A stretch of 64,000 bases of DNA from Setaria digitata (GCA_003640385.1 RCAB01000287.1:17664-81663); one strand, 5' to 3'. Counted from the first letter of the stretch, positions 10,501 through 25,500 are shown. Notes: generated by a model from the sequence alone, not told the origin. Translations and numbers: made by a program.

Positions 10501-13500
10501 TGTTTCATGTGTTAAAAGAAATTTAAATGAATTTTTTCAATCTGCTAGCATTTTTTAAAGTCAATTCAAATCATTTTTTCACTTGCTTTTTGCCCATATT
10601 ACTTGCGTCATTTTACCAACGTATACACTTGCACGACATTACGTGAGAATACATCCACACGTATACAACTATAAAAATACAAATTTTTTTTTTTAACTGG
10701 CGGATTTTTTCAAAAATATTTATTGAGTGATAAATTTTGTTATAAAGATTAATGAGAATGAATAATTCATTAAAGTTATCATTGATTTCTTTTTATCTCT
10801 CATCTGCTTTATCCCTTTCTCTCTCTCTCTCTCTTTCCCTTCTCTTTTCCGTTTCATTTTAAAAATAATCGCCCTTCTAAATTTTTTAGCTTTGAAATTT
10901 CTGTGGAAAAGTAAATGACTTTTGAAATGATGAGTAAGATGATAAAGTAATAGATGTAAGATGACTTGTAAAATAATGAAATGACAAATCAAGAAAGAAA
11001 TGGACTTTTTCATTTTCAAAATTTGCTTAAATATTTAAATTCCAGAATTAGCTAATAGCAGTACTTTCAAATTAATGCAGGAATATGCTTTTTCTGCCTC
11101 ATACATGTTTCAATTTAGATTCATTGAAGGTTACATTTAGCGGTGAAAATGAATATAATAGGTCAAAATTTTCATTAATGAAGCATTAATGACACCTGTC
11201 AAGATATATTTGTCTCACAAAAATACGATCTTATGATGATTGCTAACCAGCACCAAATTTATTCATTATTTATCAAATTAGCAATAAAAATTTCCATCCA
11301 ACATAATAATTTGAGATAGACTGAAGAATAAGAAACAGATGAGACAGAGAGACAGGTAAATAGCATCGGTAGATTGCTAATTATTACCTCTCAGATTCAT
11401 CTAATTGTAATTACAATCCAACTGGTCATATCATGTCTTTGTAATATGCTTTGAATAACTAATTCTTCCATTGTCATCATTTCAATTTGATATTTGAAAT
11501 CAATACAGGGAATTTAGTAGAATGTCTGTTATAACTGAATTCTATTTATAACACATACTTCATTTAGCACTTTAATTAATTTACTTATTTACAGTCAAAT
11601 TAAATTTTCATTTTCCTACAATGCGAACAGTTCTTCGTTTTTCTTCATATTCGTAGAATGTGCAACAATATCAACAAGAAATAATAATTAAAAATGAACC
11701 TTTGAAATTTGCGAATTGTAAAATATTTCATTATGAATTAAATGATTCATATTGTTGGTTAAAAAAAGAAAAAGTAAAAAACAATAAGAAATATGGAATT
11801 TACTATATTTATGGTTCGATATATTTGCTATTGAAATCTAATAATCCAGGGCTTCGTTTTGATGCACAGCATTTCATATTTAATTAATTAATTACCAACT
11901 TCTCTTATCTGATAAATTAAACTGCATAAGTTTAATGTTTGATGCAATATTTTTTAATTTCTTGTACAAATAGTTTCAGCGATTTCTCTCTAGCCTAATT
12001 TATAGCACTAATTAATTAGAGAGAAATAGTATTAGTATTACTTATCAGAAAAAAGTAACAATTTTATCCCACACATTGATTATCGTACTATTATCGGAGC
12101 AGCCGTACGAAAAGATGTAATATTAAAATGTTAAAGTGTCAAATGAAATTGATGATACACCTCAAAATTTCCAGCAACTTTCTCCCAATGAAGCTATTTA
12201 TTAAGATGAAATAATTACGATTTCTTAAATTAATCAAAAAACTTCACTAAATGAAAATTGATGCATTGGCATTTTGCATCAGCAGGTAAACAATTTGAAA
12301 TGAGCGAGAAAGAGTGGATTTTTGAAGAAATTTTGCATTATTAATTTAACTGATATCAGTTAATAAAAAGTGTTGTTTAAATTTTATCTTATCAATTTTT
12401 TTTTAATTCTGTTTTAATAATTAATAGTTGAGTGTGCAGTGAAGCACTGTGTTATGCTTGTCGTTCTTTAGAGTCATCAATGATAAATTGTTCAAGTTCA
12501 CAATTTAAATGTTATAATGGATTATGCATTGCTGCTTATCAGCGATGTGATGGTATCGAGCAATGTCCAGATGGTAGTGATGAAGGTAAATTTAATTAAT
12601 CCTTTTTATTTAGAAAAGTACCAAACAGGTAAAGAAGTAAATCATAGTTGAGTAGGATGATTTTTATAATTGGCAAGCTAGATAATTGGATGAGAAGGCA
12701 ATTCATGAAATTATTATTTATTTTTAGGAAAAAAGTTGAAAGTAAAATGAATAATAAAATAAATAAATTAAATCTTATTATAAGAGATTTATTTTAACAT
12801 TATTATGTTGATTAGTTAATCGTATAAGAAATCAACGTTCAAATTGACTGTGAATTCAACTTCAACGCTTAAATTAACGAAAAAGGAAGGTTTGAAAGTA
12901 AAAAGTAGCAAAGTTTCTTATCAATTATACTAATTACAGATGACTGTAAAACAAAAAACGCAACAATAGTATTGGTTTCCCCTCATGCGGTACTTCTACC
13001 GGGTGATTCTATTAGGATATCAGCAAAAGTAACGACTGCCTCCTCACCCCATAAGGTAAATTGAGAAAACAATTTTGAAATCACTTATCAGTGATCAGCT
13101 GTTTATCAAGATTATCAAGTCATTATCTGAGAGTTTTGCATATTTTTATGGAATTATTATCTATTGTTTAGAACAAAAAGCATAAAGGAATTGTTGAAAA
13201 AGAAACTTCAGTCTATCAAACTGTTTTTCTTTAATAATTAAGGTGCTGATAATAATTAAATCTAAAAAATCATCTGCCACTTTTGTATTAAATTATAAAA
13301 ATTGGTTTTCTCTTTCTGTTTTTTGTTTTAACCATTATATTCCCATGTAAATCGAAATAATTCCCACCGGAAATTATGCTTGAATAATTTTTTGGCGAAA
13401 CAAATAAATTAATGATTCTGGAAATAAGATATTCGGAAAAAAGTCATTCTGAACAGTAACACTTCCGTATTGAAGAAATAGAATTCCATCATTACATGCT

Positions 13501-16500
13501 GTAAAAGTTTCAGGCACAGTGGTTTCACAATGGTAAGCCATTAGAGAATGATGCATCCGGAAACCGGATGATAAGATATTATAATACATCAATGAAGTAC
13601 TACTTGTTAATTGATAATATCACCACTGATAACAGTGGCTTGTATGAAATGAATATTAGTGGAAACAAAGAAGGCATTGTCATTACTATTTCTACAAATG
13701 CGGGAATTATTAAAAAACAATGCTTCGACGAAAACAATTGTACAGGTACTAATGCAAGTAAGAAAAAAGTAAAAATGTAAACTGAAAAAAGAGTTCATTT
13801 ACAATTTCTAAGTCATGAGGATTGCTTTACTTTCGCCCATCGATCTTAATTAAGGAAAGTTTAGCCTCAATATTCCCGACTTCTGAAATCTCATTTGTGC
13901 CATCTTTTGATTAGTATAGGTTTTGATGACTTATTTACCTTTGTTAATCTTCAAACATATATGTAAAATAAGTTAGTCAGTAATGATAAGATCAGATTTT
14001 TTTCAAGTCTACTTCCTTCATCTTTAACGCTTCATTTCGAGACTGAAACTTGCTGGAGAATCAGTTATTGATGCTGATAACTGGTTCTGCTTATCAGAAA
14101 GCTGTATTCTGAATAATCAGTTAAGAACTTATTATCCCTTTGAATTCCACCTTGATAAAGATTTCACACATTAGAAGACGAAATTTTATGCATATTGAAA
14201 TAATTCACCGGTAATTAATGCATGATGGGGATGCTTTTTTGTGTTTGCATGAAATTGTTCCAGCCCAAAAAACGTTTAAAGTTCAGATATTCACTGATAG
14301 AGTCATAACTTACTGATAAGCATCAGGAAGAATTTTTAGCAAAAAGAATACTGCTTAGCGTGACAGGTGTGGCAAATTTAAAATTTGAAGAAGAAGAGAA
14401 AAATTTGTTTGGAAAAAATATAGATTTTATGTTCAAATTTTTGCTCATTTTAACTCTTTTTAAATAATAAACTGAAAGACAGACTTTATCATGAATTTTT
14501 CTCTTTTAAGATGATTATTAATTAATTAATTATTATCAAATAACTTTCAGTGGCATTGTGTGAATCCGATGAATATCTCTGTCAGATTGATAACTTTTGT
14601 TTGCCTCGAAGCGTCATTTGTAACGGCAAACGTGACTGCACTGACGCAACAGACGAAGCAAACTGCAACGTGATGCCACGTTTCATAAATAAGAAAATGA
14701 AATGGCTGGCGTCAAAACCGACTGTCAAATGTCCGGATGGTTCAGTGCCCGAATTTAGCTTGTAAATTATATTTTAATGATAATAGCAATCATTCAAATT
14801 AGTTATTATTATTTTAATGATAATATTAATTATTTTAAGCAAGTTAGTATCCAAAAATCCAAAACTTTAATTATCATTTGTCAATTCTTTTCATATGGAT
14901 TGCAAAGAAAAACATTTAAGATTCATTAATAGTTTTAATTAAAAAGAATTTTAAAGAATTATAATTTTAATTTCGAAAAATTATTGCATGTTAGTGCTTA
15001 TAAGGTACTCACTCATTTTAGGATCATTTTGCAGACTCTTTGAAGAGCTTTTCTTTCTTTAAATGAAAGAATTAATTGCAAAACTGCTTATTAGATTAAA
15101 TTTCCGTTTAAATATTTTGTGTATTTGATTTTACAAATATTTCACGAGTTGCTCTATCGAATAATAATTCACAACAAATTACGTGAATATGTCTTTTTTT
15201 TTAAAATTTGAAATTTATAACGTAGGAATCTAAAATTCAAGAAATTTGGTGAAAAATCTGAAGAGATATCAAGGAATTTGCTAATGGTTTTATGATTCGA
15301 ATTTTTTGAATTTGATGAAATTTTATTTCTTGCTTTGTCATTTTTTTGCTGCTAAACACCAAAAACTAAGAACTATTTTTTAAAAGAAAGTATAAATCTT
15401 TGTAAGGAAATTGCATTTATTTTAACAGAAAATTTTCCGTTCATTTTATTTTTAGCAATTTAATTGCTGCTTTGGAAAGATTTACATTTATTTTTTGTAA
15501 ATGAATCTTTTACAATCGTCCTTTTCCTTATCTTCGTGCATTCTTTATCTATAATAATTTTTGTTGGTGGAACGGATTACTTTATGATTTCAACTGTAAA
15601 GCGAAAAAAATGAGAAAAAAAAAACTTTATTCTTTAAGCTTTTATGCTAACTCTTCTTGAAACTAAGAAAAACTATTTCTCTCCATCAACAGTTTATAAC
15701 TTCTCCAATTATTTTTGGAAACTCAAAAGGATAAGTATAATTCAATCATTTCATTATTTCATTGTTTAAGTCATCATAAGTATTCTTTTTTTTCAATTCA
15801 TTTCCATCTCATTAATTTAAAAAAAAAAAGGTACTTATTATCATAATTTTAATTCTATAATTAATTCGGAAAATGAGTTCCAAGTAATATAAAGTAGAAA
15901 TTAAAGCAAATGGAATTTAATAGATAGCATGAAGCACCAATTTAGTCGAGTTTATCATTTAACATTGCTAGATGTATTTCAGAAGGTCAAACATCATGTC
16001 ATCACGGAAAACGTGATCCACGTGGCCATTATGGAATTCATAAATTCTTACTAGTGCTACTATAAGATGCACTTTCGCAATTTTTCATTTAAATCGATTG
16101 TATCATCCTTGTTTAAGTGAATGCCTTAAAAAAAAATCTGAAATAATTTTTAAAATTCGAAAAAAAAAAACTTTTGTTTAGGCATGGCTCGACATACTGT
16201 TGGAGTAATTCGGTTTGTCCATCGGATACAACATGTTTGGAAGGAAAATGTTGCAAAACTGATTGTAAGTTTTTCTTTATTGCTAATTACTATTGAGTTA
16301 TTCTAATGCATATTTCAATTTAAGGCAAAGCTTAAAGACAAAAAACTCATTTAGCATAAAAAAGTTTGAAAGGCTAAATTTAGCCATGAAAACCTGAACA
16401 GCAACTGTTTTAGCTTTTTTTTTTTCAAATATTTTATAGTTTGAAAATTTATGCATACATTCCTTTTTCTCAAATTTTAATCTCACTTTCAAACATCGGT

Positions 16501-19500
16501 AATGAATATCATGGAACTAGAAACAATATCAGTTGATAGCAGAAGAAAGTGCTGATTACAAGATAACAAATAGCCTCTACACTTTTAACTGCTAATTTTA
16601 ATTTTTTTTTTTTTAATTACCACGTTTAGCAGTAGTACTATTTTGTTTGCACCAACAATAATTAATGATGCTTGTTAATTCGATCATTGATAATCCTGGG
16701 TATTGACTGAATCCAAATATAAATCTTTTTTATAGCTAGCTATCTTTCGTTTATTGATGAAGTTGGGAATTTTTATCACACTTTAAATTTTCTTGCATTC
16801 CACGTACGTACGTGTTGCTCCTTTTGTCTTTCTGGGCACTTGCAGCCTCTATGTAAAACGTGGAGTTTGTTTAAGCTTTGCAATAAATGAATCGGCGTTA
16901 ATTAAAATTTGCAGCCTCACATAATATTCGCCAATGTCCCGCGACATCCTGGGAGTGTGGTAGCGGTGAATGTGTCCCGTTGGAAACACGTTGCGATGGC
17001 GTGCAGTTGTGCAGTGATGGATCAGACGAAATGCATTGCGGTTTGAAATTTTGCTTATTGTCTTTTCCTTTGAAATCGTTCAGGCTAGATACGAGACTGG
17101 ACTAATCATTCGAATTTCTTACATAGGGCTTAACTGATAAGGATATGATAATTAATGAAAAAAAAATTTAATTGTAACATCTTTCAATCAACTACTGTTT
17201 TTCAGTTTGCTTAGTTTTGTAGGAAAGAATATGAAGATATAACAGAAGAATTTAATTATTGCTCAAGAAGTTCTTAATTAAAAATACATTCAACAATAAT
17301 CACTTTTAATTTGCAACATTTTGCTATAAATTATTAGCAATAATGCTGAAAATTTGTATGTATTTAAAACTTTACAAAAAGTTTATTCGTCTTGTAGTTA
17401 CAATTAAAAAAAAAAGAAAATAAAAATGCATCTCTTTTTTTCTTTAAAATATTCTTTAGCTATAATTCATCGGTAATTAATTACTTTCAACTTTAATTTA
17501 ATCTTTATCATTCGATGTCCTCCATTTGTAAAGGCAAGGTAAATTTTTTGGCAAAAAATTTTCATATTCAATAGTAAAAACTTGTGGTTCCGAAATAATT
17601 TATCTTTCGTTTCCAATTAATNGGCAAGGTAAATTTTTTGGCAAAAAAATGTTCATAATCAATAGTAAAAACTTGTGGTTCCGAAATAATTTATCTTTCG
17701 TTTCCAATTAATGAAATTTTTAAATTCATTAAATTTCAAATCCAATTAGCAGCGTACCAAAGTAGTTAATAGCTTAACAATGTGCACAATGTAAAATAAC
17801 CATCATATGTAGCAAAAAAAAAAATAGTGCTTAGTGTCAAAGTTTAAAAATATCATTTTTATTTTTGCTAAATGTTCGTAATTTGGATTTTGTTTTTAGA
17901 AGTTTCTTAATATCTTTTTTTTTTTTTTTAACAGAAAGAAAGTGAAAAATTAAAATTTACTCAAGATTCAATATTCATTAAAGATTTTTATTTTTGTTGA
18001 ATGTTCGTAGAAACACTTTCCATTCATCAAAATATTCCTTTATAATAATTGTTCACATTTCTTTTTCCCAGTACTCCAATTTCAGCACTTTATTGTTTAT
18101 TAATTAATGAATTTTTTTCTTTTTTTTTTTTGTAACAAATCTTTCACAAACTTTTTTTTTCCTCTCTTCTCTTCCCTTATTCATTAGTTCTTTTCCTTCA
18201 AAATTTCTTCTTTTCCAAACCATTTTTATCAACCGACAAACTTACCCTTCGATCAATTTCTATGCAAACTTGCGCATAAAAATATGCCAATGTAAGTAAG
18301 ATAATGGCTGGATAACGTAACGTTAGCGTTTCTTCGTACCAAATTCGATTTACATACATTTGGCCAACCTCATAGCCACCCAAAAAGTAGAAATTTGAAT
18401 AAAGGCCAAGAACAAACGGCACCACAAGCAAGCATGCGACGATACGACGAAATGCGCAGTCGGAAATATTCCTTTCACGCCATTCTTTTACCTCTTTTAC
18501 AGAGTAAATACCTTTGCCACCATATTCAATAAGTAAGCCAATTATATTTAGAGTAATCCAAATCTAAAATAACGGAACCGAAAATAAAGAAATTAATTTT
18601 TTAATGATAGAAAAGAAATAGCGAAATTTCAATCTTTTTCAAATCTACTATTCTCTACTATTTAACTGTTTTTTTTTTAAATTTTAATTTAGAAATATTT
18701 GCAAAAAAAATTTACTTTTCCTATTTTTTTTCCACCTTTTTTTTTTTGCTCTCAGTTGAACAGAAAAAGGAAACAATTCTAATTTTTCATTTTCACATAT
18801 ATCATTTCTTAATGGCAAAAAAATCCCTGATACATTTTGTGACTGCATAAAATGATACAGAAATTGTAGAAAATCTCATGTAGTTCAAAAATTACTTGAA
18901 AAGAGAGGAAAAAATTGCTTTTTTTTTTTAAACTTTTATTTTGTGTTTATGCTTGTGTGTAGAAGAAGATTATAATTATATATGATGATTATCAGGTTCA
19001 TATTAAATAGTGAACAGAATTTAATTCAGGTAAAATTTACATTAAGTTAAAAATGAAACTTATTCGACCAAATTCGTACAAAATGATGACTAAAATTAAA
19101 CTTTAATTAAATATTAGTAAATGAAAGTATGAAAGAACGTACAAAATTTGCGTGATGAATTCCATGCCATAGCAGTACAAAACTGTATGAAAGTACTACG
19201 CCGAATAATTTACGTTTCAATGAGAATGTTGGCGTACAAATTGGAATGAAAATGTATTCCTTAAAAAAGCCATAAAGTCCACGATCAAAGTAACGCCATG
19301 CTTTCGAATAGAGCACTAAACGGTTGATGCATATTGGCCCATCATATGGTTGCATATTATCGATTAAGGCGAAAATTCGTGGTAAGCCAAATATTACAAC
19401 ATATCGAAGATGGAAAAATGTTCCTGAAAACTGAAGATAAGATCGAAATGGTTCTAAGTAACAACTCCAATCATGAGTAAATTAGGCGTGATTCTAGTCT

Positions 19501-22500
19501 GTTTTAAAAATTTGCCAAGTAACGGGATTTAGATTCATTGTTATAAAAACAAAAATTATCATTTTTTTTCTTTTTTTCCCCAAAATTTCATTATAATTTT
19601 CCCTTCACTTAATTGTGATAAGGCTGCTGTCAAAAACATTCTGAAAGTTTCGCATATAACTAACTCATTAATGCTCCTATTGTTTGGCGTACTATTTAGC
19701 TGATATTCTACTACTTGAGATGCTATTCAAATTAGAATTTAGCAGACAAATATTAACAATTAGATATATTTATGAATATGTATTTTATAAGGTTAATTTA
19801 GGCTTCTGTTAATTTTTTTTTTTTTAATTCTAAAATTATTTGTATCTTATCTCTTCAATTAATATAGGAAAAGAGAAAATTACAAGTTTTTTTTTTTTGT
19901 GCTGCGATAAAAACTTAATTGGTATTTGTTAAATTATTGTTTAAATTAAAACTGTTTAGATTATAGATATTAATATAATAAACATACAAATAGATTATAT
20001 AGACTAGCTGTTAGTCGAATGAGATATTATTGCTATGAAATTTATTCTAGACATTCGTACTAAAACAATTTTTTCCATTGAGCAAATGATCAAATTTATT
20101 TTGAATAGCTCTCAGAATTTTTGAAATTACTATCGCTTGTTTTTATTTAAGTGATTAAGGTTGTTAGCCAAGACATATTCTTATCTAATACTCAAGTTGA
20201 ACTAAATTTAAACAATACCAAAAAAAAAAAGAAATCATTAAGCTACTATTAACCCATTTTTTTTTTTTTTTTTGGTATTCAAGTCGTTATTTTTTCTTCA
20301 ATAAATGCATAGAAATATCAATCAAAACTAGAAATTTGTTATTAAAACGAAAAAAAAAAAGCTTTTTATTATATTGCCAAATATTATTTACTGCTATTAT
20401 AGTTGCATTTATCATATTATCATATATTACTAATAAAATTATCGTTAAGTTATATTATTATTGCTATTACTTAATATATGGCCGGTTGCTATGATTATCT
20501 CTTTAATATTGATTATTGCGATTATTTCTGTTATCGGAATCACAAATTTCATTTATTGATTTCTATTATATTACTAATTAATAAATTTTATACTAATATA
20601 TTACTAATTAATAAATAATAATTATAAATTCCTATTACTAATTAATTAACGGAAACATACCTAGCGCCATTCCTAGTGATACAAATTCGTTTTTCGGTAA
20701 ATTTCTCGCATAATCAGAATCATAAAGTATCCATTCGAAGTATGTAAAATGTAGCATAAAATGAATAAATAACCACCAAAAAATTATTCGTAGTGTGAAA
20801 AATATAATTTCACGCCAATTACGGATTTTTGTCCGACGTTCACGCATTTGGCGTTCGAATTCAGGGTATAATATAACTAATGTCGTCATATATGGTGGAT
20901 AGTAGACGTAAAAAAGCATTCGTACGTAACGTTTCAGAAGTGTATCATCTTCCGCACGTGTTTTACCATTAAGTGCTTCCAAATTGTAGGACACGTAAGA
21001 CAATATGGTATAGCATACGAATACAACCACCAGTAGCGGATTAGATGATATTTTTTGGGTATGTTGCAATGTTAGGTAAAGAATTGGCATTGAACTTATC
21101 CATACGCTAATCCAATTTCTTAACAGTGGTAATTATTTGATAACATTATTTTCAAACACTAATTATATTTTATTAATTTCACTTTTTGTGTTTAGAAAAT
21201 AAATTTATATTTTAAAGCATTTTCTAGTAAAATAAAATTAGCAATATATTTTTTTTCAAATAAATTTTTTGGCTAAAATTTCGGAATTGTTTATCTACTA
21301 CACTTTACAAGTTTATTCTTTCGTTTTCTCGATTTTTTTTTTTTTTTTTTTTAATTACAATAGGTAAAAAATAATAAATAGCCTTTAAGCTGCGAAATAT
21401 CACCTGCTTATTTTTTCTACTAAAAAATATCAATTAATTTAGAAAAATTAAATGAATTTACCGTATGAAATGGGAAGCAAAGAAAATGAAAGCTCCCTGA
21501 AGAAGCGAAAGCAAAACAAGCCATTTGCTAAATATAATACAACTATACATTGTAGAATAGATGATTGTAATATATTGTAAAGTATCATCCGATACATATC
21601 TTCCGGAAACATTGAAAATAATTGAATGTATGATGAAAAATGGTAGTAATGATAGGCCAATTGGTGACCATGCATTCCATTCCCAATTTGATTCATCCTA
21701 AATCGCAATAATTTATTTAGAACTAAAAATAATTGAGAACAAACCTGGGCAGCTAACAAGTGAAATGATTTTTATTCATGATAATGCCTGTTCAGCTCCG
21801 CAAGTTTTTTTATGCCTAGTCATCTTTATGAATATTATGGATTAATTGATCATTAACTTGCAATTAGCTTAATTTATTTTATCGCCATTCGACGGATGAT
21901 ATGATTTTTATTTTATTTATTTTATAAACAGTTAAACGAAAGCAATACTTCTACCTCTTACTAACTGTTATAAAAAAAAGCAAAAAATAAATAAATAAAA
22001 CGACTGCATGTGAAAATAAAATGATTAAATAATTCAAAAGTAAGTAAACGATTACAATTTCAAGTGACAGTAACATAATGGTAGGATTAAATGCAATTGA
22101 AGAAGTTGTCCTACAAATTTCTTTTTCTCTTTTGTCAAATATTAATAGCAGTGCGAAATATTCATTTTGTCATGCACTATCATTATCAGATTATTCCACT
22201 GAATCATCTTTCTACTAAATGTTACGATTTTCTTTTAAATTAAATCAGAAACAAAAGGAAAAACATAATTTTCTGGAAAAATTTACAAGATTTATTTGAG
22301 GGAAAAAATTAAAGAGAGGGATTGTAGAACACTGATTAAATTGATTTAGTAACGTACCTTATGTCGATCACCAAAAAACGGTAACCGATTAACTTTTACT
22401 TGTTGCCAATATTGAAATGGATATTTATTACTTGAAATAATTACTTGGCTCCAACCATATACTATTGCACAGCCGACAACAATAAAACAAAACCAAATTT

Positions 22501-25500
22501 CAAATTTTGGCAGAGATGGATATTCGAAAAGTATCCGACGATTAGTTGTTTTCTTTGAACTAGTGCTTGCAGTCATTTCTATCCTGCAGATTAATACAAT
22601 TTTAATTATTTAACAAATGAGTAGAAAAAAATATAGTAATCTGTTTTAATTGGATTACTTATTTCTTCTATGTCTAATGAAATTTAATTTTTATCCAATC
22701 ATTGGTACTCACGAAAATGATTTATTTTATTAATTTATTTTTTTTTTAATTATTGCCAAATTATGTGATAACTTCATCTTGTTGACTTTTATAGATTTGC
22801 CAAGATTTTTGTTATTATAACTTTAATTTAACAAAAAAATTAAAGAGAAATTAAAATGCAATGATTTATGATATTATTAAAAAAGTATAAATATATGGAT
22901 AATAGCATAATTATCACTGTCATCAATTTTATTACAAATAAAAATATTTTAATATTTCAATGACTTGAGCGCAATTTTGACATTTCTATTATTATTGCTA
23001 TTATCGTTTGCTGTATTATGATTACAGCTGATACTTTATCAATATTATTTGCTCCATTTTCTTCTCATTGCTACTTAAAAGAGACAAGAAACAAGAAAAA
23101 GAGTAGAATGATGAGCAGAAAATTTGGCGACAAGTAGGTGACAGGATGATGCCAGCGTTGTCATTGAATGAAAATTTTAAAGTTAAAATTGGGACATTGT
23201 ATGTATTTATGTATGGAACTGGGTGTTTCCATTCTATTCCCTACCTCTAAAATCAATCATTTTCCTATTTATATCATGCCATGTCCGCATTTTATCATTT
23301 AAAATATAAAAAGAGAAAAAAAAAAAAAGAATTATTTCACTTATTTAAATTATGTCTAACATAATATACACTGGGGAAAATTTTAAATATCCAATTATAG
23401 ATTATACTTTGAAGCATCGAATCAAGCAATAATTAATTAATTGAAAACCACTTCTCATCATTAAGTAGTGATTATCAATTTAGCGATTTTATAAAATAAG
23501 ATCGAGAAAGAGGTAAAATAGCGAAACAAATTCAATACTGACCCTGTAATAAAATTTATCCATGTTTCATCTATATATTACATTATAGGTATTTCCAAAT
23601 TAACATTTAGTGATACAGATTGTAAAATTTTTAACACTTCCTAATTTTAGTAACCTTCCTTCTTTTTAAACCACTGATTAATTTTTGGAACAATTAATCA
23701 GTTCATTAATTAATACTTTAGAACAGTTAATTCAATCAACTCATTCATCAGTTAAAAAAATAAAAATAAAAAATATTACAACTTTTTCATGTCATTTTTA
23801 ACAGTAACATACGTTGATGGTAAAATTTAAATATTCAATTATAGATTATATTTGACAATTAATTTTTTCATCAATTAAAATTATACATTTTTCGCCAATA
23901 GTAAAAAAATTTTGTTAAAATTAGCCTTTTCATAACTAAGAAACTAAATTCTTCCAGAAATAGGAAAATAATGATGATAATAAATGATTTCTGAGCTGAT
24001 ATATCATGCTGTTTCATTTTGATTTATTTCTTCATTCTTGAACATTCCGAGAATCCGTTCCTTCTGCTTGAGTTAAAAATTACACTTCCAAATTCTTTTT
24101 TTCACTTGCACATGTTTTTTTCTTGCACTTCACTTCAGTCAATTTTTAACTGGTAACTGTAGAATGTATTAAACCAAAATCAGGTAACAGTAACATACGT
24201 TGATAGTAAAATTTAAATATTCAATTATAGATTATATTTGACAATTAATTTATTCATCAATTAAAATTATACATTTTTCACCTTCATTAGTAAAAAAAGC
24301 TTAAAAGTCCATAAAAGTTCATAATCGCTTATACTTCCAGAAACCACACATAATTAAATCTAATCATTTAATACCATGAACCTAGACGATAATTTGACTG
24401 ATGTTCAATATCAACTGGCAAAATATTTTGAAAGCGAACAAAGTAATTGATAAATTAAGCAAATAGCCGAAAATTAATATCACATTGTTTCTTCTGCGAA
24501 ATTTTATAATGGCTCAATTTTTATTTTTGGCTTTATTTTTCTACATTTTCCTTTTTTTTTTTTTTTTTTGTTTAGAATTCTATGTTTTTAGTCAAAATTT
24601 GAAGCTTTTCCACTTTGTCTTTTTTCCTTCAATAATTTATGAAGAACTTTCCTATCCTTTCTTCCCGCTGACTTAATTAATTTATTCCTTTTTTTTCAAA
24701 ATTTAAATTGCCTCTTGCTTAAATTTTATCTTATTTTATTAATTTAGCCCGTTTAGACCCCTACTCATTTATCGAAAAAGCTAAAGAATTGTTTAGCTTA
24801 ATTTTGACAGTTTTACTTATGTTGTATGTATGTATACATGCTAACCAGTTTCAAATAGATTCAAAACTGGAAATTTTTTAAATAATACTGATTTTAATCG
24901 TGTCACATATTTCGCTTATTTCTTGCCATAAGCGGTTTAGCAAAAATAATTAAATTAATTTAATTTAAGAGCTACGTCACTCTTGCTATTTTCAGAAGTG
25001 ATAGCAAATTTTGAAAGATGCTTGCTGAAAGATTCAGGAATGATGCTGATCATAAATTTCTTCCTGATAGGGGAAGCTCAATACAAACAGCAACTTAATT
25101 TGTTGCACTTAAAAAATGGAAAATTTTTTAATTGAAAAATTAAATTGCAAAAAAAAAGATTCTTTAAAAAACATTGAAAAAAGAGTTTTTTTCTTTTTTG
25201 TTATTTCCAATTTTAGGCGGTGAAAAGCGATCGATAGCGGAAGGATGTGGTGCCGGATACTACAGTTGTGATTCCGGCCATTGCATTCCACGTGAAAAAG
25301 TTTGCAATCGTCATTATGATTGTGCTGATGGCAGTGATGAAATGAAATGTGGTCAGTTTAAAAGCTCATTGTTAAGTATTTAAACAACAAAAAAAGTAGC
25401 AGAAGATTGCAACTAAGCTAATTAGCAAAAAAATTAATTTCTTTCAACATATCCAATGTTACAATAATAATTTACCAATAAAATTCGTTTCCAAGAGTAA

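Larger units (their letters stand above)
17041..25216. other. 8.2-kb intron containing the nested hhat-like gene
   Basis: Phases on both sides are 1, so no upstream exon is required here. The interval holds the complete minus-strand acyltransferase gene (18198-22576), the N join at 17622 and a 93-bp repeat pair at 23801 and 24187. The remainder is AT-rich without recognisable features. Confidence 0.7.

Noticed and set aside
15983..16066. Possible exon after a TTTCAG, ending in a hydrophobic tail and stop ([17 protein letters not shown]...)
   Set aside because: In the phase needed from exon 7 it hits a stop, and exon 7 joins exon 8 cleanly. An alternative terminal exon from another donor cannot be excluded.
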